From assembly GCF_020733705.1 (NCBI RefSeq), contig NZ_JAJFZM010000005.1:186001-250000 (forward strand): DNA of 64,000 bases, written 5' to 3'. The translations under genes were made by a program, and so were the position numbers. Origin of the DNA: Nocardia australiensis. GTDB lineage: Bacteria; Actinomycetota; Actinomycetes; Mycobacteriales; Mycobacteriaceae. Numbering within the stretch: position 1 is the stretch's first letter; the number at the start of each line of letters is the position of its first letter. The notes beneath the pieces were generated by a model, which searched no databases, was not told where the DNA came from, and saw only the letters and a list, made by a program, of their open reading frames with translations. Below, in pieces: positions 32,678-40,013 of the stretch.

Positions 32678-33622
32678 ATGCCGACACTCGAGAGTATCGA
32701 GCACGATGCCGCAGTGAGGCTAAGCCGACTATGGCGGACTTTCACCGGCGATCTGCCGCACCCGTCGGAGATCATGCGTCAGTGGTTCCTCGGCGAGGAC
32801 GCGGGGCAGCCGGTAGTTCGGCTGTGTCTGGTCGCTGGGCAGGAAGCCCCTCATTCCGTCTTGGTGCAGGCGGCCGCGGCGATGCGGAGTGAAGGGGTCG
32901 TGATCAACCACCTCGTGCAGGAGGTGTTCGGTGGGGCCGTCCACGGTAAGGTCGGCGACGACGACATTCGCGTGCAATGGGGTAACGGAAGCGGAATAGT
33001 TCTCCTGATCGTGACCGGTGTGTCCTGGCTGCTCTCCGAAGCCGAGCGAGAAGACCTGTCCTACGGCCTCGACCAGTTCACCAGGTATCGCGAGGGCGAT
33101 ACGTACACCGATGATGGCGGTCCGTCCCCGCGCGTCCGCGATTCCGCAGATGCCATTGTTGAGGTCGCCACGATGGCACGGCTGCTGCGGCAGGCCGATA
33201 GCTCGGCACGAGCGAAACAGAGTGAGCGGCAGGCCGAGGCGAAGCATGGTCGTTCGGCAATTCGCTACCGCACCGGACTGGTCAATGCCTTTCTGGTTCA
33301 CGCCGCTGAGGTTTTGGCAGCATCCGGTTTCGGATTGCTTGTTGTCAGCAGCTGGGCGATATTTGATCCGGATCATAAGCAGGCTGCAATGAAAGGCTTT
33401 GCGTTCAGCGCGATACTCCTCATGGCTGGCGCCCAGATTCTCCTCATAGGCCGCCGCTTCTGGCCGATCCTCGGTGCGGCAGTGGGCGGGACTCTCGGGT
33501 TCGTTATCGTTCATTGGCCTCAGCTGGAGATGCTTGGCTACGCCGGTTTCGTGTTGGAGATGGTGCTGTACGCCTGGATGCTGCCGCTACACCGCGCCGC
33601 GTTACAGGCGAAGCGGACCTGA
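32678..33622 (+). CDS. Membrane protein of unknown function
   Basis: Predicted 314-aa protein. A soluble N-terminal part (about 1-185) contains WLLSEAEREDLSYGLDQFTR. Four transmembrane segments follow from about residue 205 (VLAASGFGLLVVSSWAIF; FSAILLMAGAQILLIG; ILGAAVGGTLGFVIVHW; GYAGFVLEMVLYAWML). ATG 32678 is chosen for GGGAGGG five bases upstream. I do not recognise the family. It is the nearest complete gene upstream of the RiPP locus, but 725 bp separate it from the first precursor. Confidence 0.65.
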   Translation: MPTLESIEHDAAVRLSRLWRTFTGDLPHPSEIMRQWFLGEDAGQPVVRLCLVAGQEAPHSVLVQAAAAMRSEGVVINHLVQEVFGGAVHGKVGDDDIRVQWGNGSGIVLLIVTGVSWLLSEAEREDLSYGLDQFTRYREGDTYTDDGGPSPRVRDSADAIVEVATMARLLRQADSSARAKQSERQAEAKHGRSAIRYRTGLVNAFLVHAAEVLAASGFGLLVVSSWAIFDPDHKQAAMKGFAFSAILLMAGAQILLIGRRFWPILGAAVGGTLGFVIVHWPQLEMLGYAGFVLEMVLYAWMLPLHRAALQAKRT

Positions 33623-34193
33623 CTTCGGTCAAAATAGTACGCATCACTTGCGGTTCAGCGAGAAAGCCATTTATACACTGCCGGCCGGGTTGTCGACCGG
33701 ATCGGACGTCTCGGCCGGCACACAACCGCAGCTCGCGAAGTCCACTTGGCGCAGTGGCTCGAAACCTCCGGCCTCTCGGCCGTGCGAACCATAGCCTGGC
33801 ATCGAGCAACCGTAGTCATGGCCAATAGGCCGGTGACGTTCTGGCCTCAGTTGCCTGCTCGCCGACGATATCCGCGAACTCAGCCAGCTATAGCCGCCAA
33901 CATCATTGCCCCTCGGACAGATTGAACCGTTCGGCTCGACCAGCGAATCGATCGTTCGACGAAATCGACCGCGCCAGGATGCGGGGGCAGCACCCGGCGA
34001 TCTGACAGATCCGATCACGCGTCGCTCGATCGGTCTTCGGTGGCCTGCTCACGCATCGATGCCACCGGACGCGAGGGCGAGCCGACACCCGGTTACAGCA
34101 GCAACCTATCTGGACGCGGCACTAGCTTCTGCGACGCGCCGAGCGAGCTCGCGTTTCCCATTTTTGGGGATGTTTGAGAGGAGGAATTGTGTT
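33623..34193. other. Intergenic region upstream of the RiPP locus
   Basis: About 570 bp without a gene I can support; several short overlapping frames exist but none looks like a protein. It probably contains the promoter of the RiPP genes. The part around 34150-34185 (TTTTTGG, then GAGAGGAGG) is AT-richer and ends in a strong ribosome binding site. Confidence 0.45.
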
Positions 34194-34355
34194 GTGTCGC
34201 AATACACTTCAGGGGCCGCAGTGACGACGTGTCACACGGTACAGAGAATCTCCCGAGCCAATACTCAGAAACTGTCGTACGCCGATTCGGCACTGCGGCG
34301 GGGTGCTGCGTGGGCTCATCACGGGAGGGAAATCAGGAGGTACCTTCATGAGTAA
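34194..34355 (+). CDS. Possible small protein overlapping the first RiPP precursor
   Basis: A 53-codon frame starts at GTG 34194, nine bases after GAGAGGAGG, and ends eight bases inside the first precursor gene. The peptide begins SQYTSGAAVTTCHTVQRISR and is basic, with no known motif. Its end overlaps the precursor ribosome binding site, so its translation could influence the precursor. It may be real, a leader, or chance; GTG 34189 in another frame gives only 11 codons. Confidence 0.3.
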   Translation: MSQYTSGAAVTTCHTVQRISRANTQKLSYADSALRRGAAWAHHGREIRRYLHE

Positions 34356-34494
34356 TCTTCCGCAATTCGCCACGATGAGTCCGCAGCAGTTGGCGGACGT
34401 GAGCCCCGCGCTGCGCGCCGCGCTCCAGCGTCGGCTGGAGCACGCCGGACGTAACCGAAACAACTTCAACTCGTTTATCAGCTCCGGTAAGTAA
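34348..34494 (+). CDS. RiPP precursor peptide 1 (FxsA-like)
   Basis: Predicted 48-aa peptide. The leader part (about 1-34) begins MSNLPQFATM and has a helical segment LADVSPALRAALQRRL. The C-terminal core is NRNNFNSFISSGK. AGGAGG lies seven bases before ATG 34348. A second gene 29 bp downstream encodes a peptide with 42 of 48 residues identical, and a radical SAM/SPASM maturase and exporter follow. F40-N-S42-F-I matches the FxSxx pattern of FxsA precursors but is followed by four more residues. The product is probably a cyclophane-type cross-linked peptide; this is inference from family knowledge. Confidence 0.82.
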   Translation: MSNLPQFATMSPQQLADVSPALRAALQRRLEHAGRNRNNFNSFISSGK

Positions 34495-34523
34495 TCCGAT
34501 CCGAGATATCAGGAGGTATCAGT

Positions 34524-34670
34524 ATGAGTAATCTTCCCGAATTCGCCACGATGGGCCCGCAGCAGCTGGCGGACGTGAGCCCGGCACTGCGCGCGGCACT
34601 CGAGCGTCGGCTCGATGGGGCCGGACGTAACCGAAACAACTTCAACTCGTTCATCGCCTCCGGTAAGTAA
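34524..34670 (+). CDS. RiPP precursor peptide 2 (FxsA-like)
   Basis: Predicted 48-aa paralogue of precursor 1, with AGGAGG seven bases before ATG 34524. It differs at six positions: residues 6 (Q to E), 11 (S to G), 27 (Q to E), 31 (E to D), 32 (H to G) and 45 (S to A). Only residue 45 lies in the likely core, giving NNFNSFIASGK. All aromatic residues and the FNS triplet are conserved. The upstream 15 bases and first ten codons are nearly identical to precursor 1, showing a tandem duplication. Confidence 0.82.
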   Translation: MSNLPEFATMGPQQLADVSPALRAALERRLDGAGRNRNNFNSFIASGK

Positions 34671-34690
34671 TCGGGCGCGAAAAGTATCGA

Positions 34691-34726
34691 CCACGGGTGG
34701 CTGCCGGGATGGGGTCACCCGTGGTT
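34691..34726 (+). terminator. Stem-loop between precursors and maturase (attenuator-like)
   Basis: ACCACGGGTG (34691-34700) pairs perfectly with CACCCGTGGT (34717-34726) around a 16-base loop, followed by TTCG. It lies 20 bp after the second precursor and 25 bp before the maturase. Such a hairpin can let precursor mRNA exceed maturase mRNA by partial termination or by stabilising the 3' end. Confidence 0.65.
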
Positions 34727-34751
34727 TCGCACAGCTCTAGGGAGCGGGAAT

Positions 34752-36002
34752 ATGGAACCGGTTTCGCTGTCGTTGGGTCGCTTCCGCGAGCCGATCTCCT
34801 GGCCTGCGGTTGGATTGGATGTCGCCGAATTGCGTCGCGGCGGCTGGGAACCGCTGCCCTTCACGGAATTTATTGTCAAGATCCACAGCCGATGCAATCT
34901 GGCATGTGATTACTGTTACATCTACGAAATGGCCGACCAGAGTTGGCGCGATCAGCCGAAAACAATGAGCCGCAATGTTTTTGACGACGCCTGCCGAATG
35001 ATCGGCGACCATGCCCGCATCTTCGCGCTGCCCGCCGTCGATCTCGTATTCCACGGTGGTGAGCCGCTGATGGTCGGGCATCGAGACCTGGAGTATTTCG
35101 CCCGCCGGGCCAGAGAATTGCTCGAGCCCATCGTCGAGGTCGGCCTGGGTATGCAGACCAATGGTGTGCTGCTCGACGATGAATTTCTGCGCATCTGCGA
35201 TCAATGGAACATTCAAGTCGGCGTCAGCATCGATGGCGACGAAACCGGGAACGATCGTCATCGGCGCGATCGGCGTGGGATGGGCAGCTACGCGCGAGTC
35301 GCGGAGGGCCTGGCGCGGCTGACCACCGACGAGCACCGTCACCTGTTCTCCGGTCTGCTGTGCACGATCGACGTGGACAACGACCCGGTGCAAACCTACG
35401 AGGCACTCGCGAAGTTCGCGCCACCGGCCGTGGATTTCTTACTGCCGCACGGGAATTGGACGACTCCACCGCCCGCTTCGGGCATCCACGACGGCACCAC
35501 ACCGCACGCCGATTGGCTGATCGCGGTTTTCGATCGCTGGTACAACGCACCCGTTTCGGAAACCAACGTACGGCTCTTCGGCGACATCATCGATTTGATC
35601 CTCGGCGGCGAACCTACCTCTGAGACCGTTGGGCTCGGCCCCATTCGACTGGCCGTCATCGAGACCGATGGCACTCTCGAGCAGGTCGACGAACTGAAGT
35701 CGACCTTCGCGGGCGCGACCAAACTTCGGACGGAGGGGGAGGGGAACCCCCTGGACCTGGCCCTGCGGGAACCCGGGATGGCGGCCAGGCAGATCGGCGC
35801 GGACGCGCTGAGCGACACCTGCCTCGCCTGCCCGGTGCGGACCGTATGCGGTGGCGGGCACTATGCCCACCGTTACAGCGAGGACAATGGCTTCCGCAAT
35901 CCGTCGGTGTATTGCGCCGACCTGCTGAAACTGATCCAGCATATCGAGGTCCGCGTCCGGGCGGATATCGAATTGTTGAGCGCCTCGGGGCGCGATGAGT
36001 AA
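34752..36002 (+). CDS. Radical SAM/SPASM peptide maturase (FxsB-like)
   Basis: Predicted 416-aa iron-sulfur enzyme. The radical SAM cluster motif is C48-x3-C52-x2-C55 in IHSRCNLACDYCYIYEMADQ, followed by VFHGGEPL and VGLGMQTNGVLL. The C-terminal SPASM part has C357-x2-C360-x5-C366 (CLACPVRTVCGGGHYAHRY) and C388 in NPSVYCADL, ligands for auxiliary clusters. These parts match FxsB-type cyclophane-forming maturases. Classical FxsB is much longer, with an inactivated metallohydrolase extension that is missing here. The N-terminal 35 residues come before the barrel and may bind the leader. GGGAGCGGGAAT precedes ATG 34752. Its stop overlaps the exporter start by eight bases. Confidence 0.9.
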   Translation: MEPVSLSLGRFREPISWPAVGLDVAELRRGGWEPLPFTEFIVKIHSRCNLACDYCYIYEMADQSWRDQPKTMSRNVFDDACRMIGDHARIFALPAVDLVFHGGEPLMVGHRDLEYFARRARELLEPIVEVGLGMQTNGVLLDDEFLRICDQWNIQVGVSIDGDETGNDRHRRDRRGMGSYARVAEGLARLTTDEHRHLFSGLLCTIDVDNDPVQTYEALAKFAPPAVDFLLPHGNWTTPPPASGIHDGTTPHADWLIAVFDRWYNAPVSETNVRLFGDIIDLILGGEPTSETVGLGPIRLAVIETDGTLEQVDELKSTFAGATKLRTEGEGNPLDLALREPGMAARQIGADALSDTCLACPVRTVCGGGHYAHRYSEDNGFRNPSVYCADLLKLIQHIEVRVRADIELLSASGRDE

Positions 36003-37218
36003 TTCCGGCCTGCATGCCAACCGGAATTTCCTATTGCTGTGGTCGGGGAACGCCACCTCGCTGGTCGGATTCCATGGCGTGCGGATCGCCTACCCGCTGC
36101 TGGTTCTCGCGGTCACCGGTTCGCCCGCCGCGGCCGGTTGGATCGGGTTCGCGCTGAGCCTGCCGGGGTTGATCTTCCAACTGCCCGCCGGCGTGGTCGC
36201 CGATGGCCCGCACCGCGTACGGACATTGATTCGCTGCCAGTACCTCGGGCTTGCCGCGACCGGTGTGGTGGCCATCGCGGTCGCGGCGCAGTTGCCGAGC
36301 CTGTGGCTGATACTCATGGCCGCGGCGTTCATCGAGGGCAGCGTGTTCGTCTTCGGTGGATTGTGCGAGTTGGGCGTTATCCGCGATGTCGTTGCACCCG
36401 AGCACCGGCCTGCGGCATTTTCGTTCCTCGAAGCCGAGCAGCCGATCGCCATCCTGATCGGGCGAGCCACCGGCGCGGCGATCTACGGCGCGGCCCGCTG
36501 GCTGCCCTTCGTCGCGAACGCCGTGTCCTACCTGTATTGCCTGGTCACGCTATTGCTGATCCGTTCGAATGTGGTTGATGCGCAGGCGTCCACACAGGCA
36601 ACCGGTCGACGCGATGTCTCCGACGGCGTGCGCGTCGTGTGGGCCGAGCCGTTCCTGCGGATGTCGACGATGATCAGCGGATTGTCGAACATCGTCATTC
36701 AAGTTGTGCTGCTGCTGATCCTGGTGGAGCTCGATGGCAGTGGATACCCCACGTGGACCGTGGGAGCTGTGCTCGGTGCGGCCGGGGTCGGCGGACTATT
36801 CGGCGCGGCGGCGGCGTCGTGGCTCACCGCTCGTGTCTCGCCCCGGCTGGTCTATCGGGGAGCGCTGTGGGCGTGGACGGCGCTGCTCGCGCCTATTGCG
36901 TTGAGCGACAATCCCTTTGTGCTGGCCGCGTGCTGGTGCGGAGTCGGCGGGGTCGGTGTTGTGACCAATGTGGCGATGACGATCTACCGGGTAGAGGTGA
37001 TCCCCGAACAGACACTGCTGCGCGCGATCGCGACCATGACGCTGGTGTGTGACGGCGCGGTCGCGCTGGGCGCGCTGGGCGCGGGCTACCTGCTCGCCAC
37101 GGTAGGGACCGTGCCGACACGATGGATCGTGCTCGGGGCAATGTGCGCGCTGGCCGTGTACGCGAGCACTCGCGCGGCCACCGCTGTCGAAGACGACCTG
37201 GCCGACGCTCCGAGCTGA
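35995..37218 (+). CDS. MFS transporter, probable RiPP exporter
   Basis: Predicted 407-aa major facilitator with about 12 hydrophobic helices, starting NRNFLLLWSGNATSLVGFHG. FVFGGLCELGVIRDVVAPEHRPAAFSFLEAEQPIAILIG-type sequence, read in parts, is typical of the MdtH/EntS-like drug and metabolite exporters. The gene overlaps the maturase gene by eight bases, so it is made together with it and probably exports the modified peptide. No peptidase or ABC transporter is nearby; leader removal would need another enzyme. Confidence 0.85.
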   Translation: MSNSGLHANRNFLLLWSGNATSLVGFHGVRIAYPLLVLAVTGSPAAAGWIGFALSLPGLIFQLPAGVVADGPHRVRTLIRCQYLGLAATGVVAIAVAAQLPSLWLILMAAAFIEGSVFVFGGLCELGVIRDVVAPEHRPAAFSFLEAEQPIAILIGRATGAAIYGAARWLPFVANAVSYLYCLVTLLLIRSNVVDAQASTQATGRRDVSDGVRVVWAEPFLRMSTMISGLSNIVIQVVLLLILVELDGSGYPTWTVGAVLGAAGVGGLFGAAAASWLTARVSPRLVYRGALWAWTALLAPIALSDNPFVLAACWCGVGGVGVVTNVAMTIYRVEVIPEQTLLRAIATMTLVCDGAVALGALGAGYLLATVGTVPTRWIVLGAMCALAVYASTRAATAVEDDLADAPS

Positions 37219-37290
37219 CACGCTCCGAGCTGACAGGCGCCGAGCAGCGGCTGTTCGTTGGTCGAATGCGGCTACCCGGGAGCTGATGAC

Positions 37291-37965
37291 CTACGCGACG
37301 GGAGTGGCCGTCGCCGGTTCGGGCCGCTGCTGGCTCCACCGCGCGTCCACGACGAGGCCGATGATGCCGACAGCGATGCACACACCCGACACGACCAGCA
37401 TCCCCGGATGGGTGCCTCCGGTCAGCGCGTCACCAAGGATGACCGTCCCGACGGTGCCGGGCAGAACGCCGAATATCGTGGCGATGAGGTAGGGCCAGAA
37501 TCGAATCGAGGACAGCCCGCAGCAGTAGTTGATCACCGAGAACGGCGCGAACGCGATCAAGCGCAGCGATCCGACCGCCAACCACCCTCGCCGTTCGAGT
37601 CGCTCGTCGATCGAGCGCACGGCAGGATGGGTGAGGTGCGCGGCGACTTTGTCTCGATCGAGCATGCGCACGAGCGCGATCGCCAATGCCGCGCTGACCG
37701 TGGTTGCCGATACCGCGAGGGCGATCCCGAGTGCCGGGCCGAACAGCACGCCCGCGCTCACTGTCAGCACCGTTCGTGGCACCGGCGCGACCGTGACCAG
37801 CGCGTGAATCACGAAGAACAGCAACGGAAAGAGCGGGCCGACCGAAATCGCCCACTGCTGCGTCTGTTGTGGGCTGGGCAGCGGGACCACCATGGCCACG
37901 GCGAACAGCGCCGCGCCGCCGACGAGCAGGGCGACGATACGCGGGTCACGGATCAGCTTGGTCAC
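37291..37965 (-). CDS. TVP38/TMEM64 family membrane protein
   Basis: Predicted 224-aa DedA-superfamily integral membrane protein. The VTT domain is visible in VPRTVLTVSAGVLFGPALG and FAPFSVINYCCGLSSIRFWPY with GVLPGTVGTVILGDAL. About five to six hydrophobic segments. Family members are linked to lipid scrambling and membrane homeostasis. GTG 37965 begins TKLIRDPRIVALLVGG. It converges on the RiPP exporter and is unlikely to belong to it. Confidence 0.88.
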   Translation of the reverse strand: MTKLIRDPRIVALLVGGAALFAVAMVVPLPSPQQTQQWAISVGPLFPLLFFVIHALVTVAPVPRTVLTVSAGVLFGPALGIALAVSATTVSAALAIALVRMLDRDKVAAHLTHPAVRSIDERLERRGWLAVGSLRLIAFAPFSVINYCCGLSSIRFWPYLIATIFGVLPGTVGTVILGDALTGGTHPGMLVVSGVCIAVGIIGLVVDARWSQQRPEPATATPVA

Positions 37966-38120
37966 CCGCGACAGGTTACCGGTTGGTAGTGGCGGCCAGG
38001 GGCAACCAGCTATTGGCCTCCCGCTAGCATCAAAAGAAAACGGGACGAATGCTCGTTAACCTAAGTGCTTGCTGACCTGGGCGAATGCGACGGCTATCGA
38101 GTGGAAGAGGACAAGCGGCT

Positions 38121-40013
38121 ATGCAGATTGCTTCAGATACGGCGGCCGGAGCGCAGCCCGCGGAGCGACCCGCGGGTGCGAGCCCGGTGCCCGAGTACGC
38201 CGCGTGGCGCAAAGGTGTGGCCGGGGTGCTTGCGAAGGCCCGCAAGGTCGACGCGGCCGATCTTCCGGAGGAGCCCGAGACGCTGCTCGCGGAAACCACG
38301 TATGACGGGCTGACCATCGCCCCGCTCTACACCCGGCGCGACGAGCGGCCCGAGCAGCCGCTGCCCGGCGCCTTTCCATTCGTGCGGGGTCGTGACGCGA
38401 CCCGCGACGTCCACCAAGGCTGGTATGTGAGCGCCACGGTCGGCGCGAGCGACGGTGCGGCGGCGAACCGGGAGATCCTGGCGGGTCTGGACAGCGGGAT
38501 CAGCGCGGTCCGGCTCGGCGTAGGTGCGCGAGGTGTCCCCGTGGCCGAGGTGCCCACGGCGCTGAACGGGCTGCTATTCGAGTTGGCGCCGCTGACGGTG
38601 GACGCGGGTAGCGACGTCACCGCGGCCGCGGCTCAGGTTTTCGGCGTCCTCGACAGATATCAACTGCCGGTGCGTAAGGATATTCAGGTCGGGCTCGGTG
38701 CGGCCCCGTTCACCAGCGGCTTCTCCGGTGCCGACGACATCGACCTGACGCAAACACTCGCGCTCGCCGCAGCGGCGATCGCACGGGCCGAGACGGTGCG
38801 GGCAATCACTGTGGACGGCACCGTCTTCCATGACGCCGGCGCCTCCGATGCCCAGGAGCTCGGTGCGGCGGTCGCCGCCGGACTGGCCTACCTGCGGGCT
38901 TTGACCGAGGACGGCCGCGATATCGCGGATGCGCTGGGACAGGTGGAGTTCCGCTTCGCCGCGACCGACGACCAGTTCGCCACCATCGCCAAATTCCGTG
39001 CGGCCCGGCAACTCTGGGCCCGCGTCGCGCACGTGTGCGGTGCACCCGCATTCGGCGGGGCGCCACAGCACGCCGTGACCTCGGCCGCCATGATGACCCA
39101 GCGCGACCCGTGGGTGAACATGCTGCGCACCACCCTCGCGGCATTCGGCGCCGGTGTCGGCGGCGCGGACACGGTGACGGTTCTGCCGTTCGATTCGGCG
39201 CTGCCCGCGGGTGAGCTCGACGTCTCGAAGTCCTTCTCCGACCGCATGGCTCGCAACACCCAATTGCTGCTGCTCGAGGAATCGCACCTCGGTCACGTTC
39301 AGGACCCGGGCGCCGGTTCCTGGTACGTCGAAGACCTCACCGCCGCGCTCGCCGTGAAGGCGTGGGAGTTCATGCAGGAGATCGAGTCTGCGGGCGGCTA
39401 CCGGTCGGCGCTGGAGTCCGGTCTGCTCGCCGAGCGTATTGCTGCCACCAGGGCGGCCCGGGATTCCGATGTCGCACACCGCAAGACGGCCGTTACCGGC
39501 GTGAACGAGTTTCCGAACCTGGCCGAAGCGCCGCTGTCGGAAGCCGCGCGACAGGAGGCGGCGATCGCGCGCTACGGAGCGCGGTTCGAGGCATTGCGCA
39601 ATCGATCGGACGCGTACCTGGCCGCAAAGGGCGCGCGGCCGCGTGCGCTGCTGGTGCCGCTGGGGTCGGTGGCCGAGCACAATGTGCGGGTCACTTTTAT
39701 CGCCAACCTGCTGGCGTCCGGTGGTATCGAATCGATCAATCTCGGTCCGCTGGAGGCGGCCGGGATCGGCACGGCGGCAACGGAATCCGGTGCCACTATC
39801 GCGGTGCTGTGTGGCTCGGACAAGCGTTACGGCACCGACGCGGGCGCGGCCGTCGACGCATTGCGCGCCGCCGGAATCGAGACGGTTCTGCTGGCCGGAT
39901 CGGAGCAGGCGGTCGCGGAGTTGAGTGGCGCGCAGCGCCCGGACGGTTATCTCGCGGCCCGCATCGACGCGGTCGCTGCCCTGTCCGGCCTGCTGGAGAA
40001 GGTGGGAGCCTGA
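38121..40013 (+). CDS. mutA: Methylmalonyl-CoA mutase small subunit
   Basis: Predicted 630-aa subunit of the B12-dependent mutase that interconverts methylmalonyl-CoA and succinyl-CoA. It has the mutase TIM barrel (PFVRGRDATRDVHQGWYVSA; QRDPWVNMLRTTLAAFGAGVGGAD in parts) and a C-terminal flavodoxin-like domain. That domain lacks the cobalamin ligand D-x-H-x-x-G, as expected for the non-catalytic subunit. AGAGGA lies ten bases before ATG 38121; ATG 38085 is an in-frame alternative. It is followed without a gap by mutB. Confidence 0.95.
   Translation: MQIASDTAAGAQPAERPAGASPVPEYAAWRKGVAGVLAKARKVDAADLPEEPETLLAETTYDGLTIAPLYTRRDERPEQPLPGAFPFVRGRDATRDVHQGWYVSATVGASDGAAANREILAGLDSGISAVRLGVGARGVPVAEVPTALNGLLFELAPLTVDAGSDVTAAAAQVFGVLDRYQLPVRKDIQVGLGAAPFTSGFSGADDIDLTQTLALAAAAIARAETVRAITVDGTVFHDAGASDAQELGAAVAAGLAYLRALTEDGRDIADALGQVEFRFAATDDQFATIAKFRAARQLWARVAHVCGAPAFGGAPQHAVTSAAMMTQRDPWVNMLRTTLAAFGAGVGGADTVTVLPFDSALPAGELDVSKSFSDRMARNTQLLLLEESHLGHVQDPGAGSWYVEDLTAALAVKAWEFMQEIESAGGYRSALESGLLAERIAATRAARDSDVAHRKTAVTGVNEFPNLAEAPLSEAARQEAAIARYGARFEALRNRSDAYLAAKGARPRALLVPLGSVAEHNVRVTFIANLLASGGIESINLGPLEAAGIGTAATESGATIAVLCGSDKRYGTDAGAAVDALRAAGIETVLLAGSEQAVAELSGAQRPDGYLAARIDAVAALSGLLEKVGA

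Noticed and set aside
33906..34193. Longer upstream start for the small frame before the precursors
   Set aside because: The upstream part has no ribosome site and no protein-like composition; only the part after GAGAGGAGG is worth listing.
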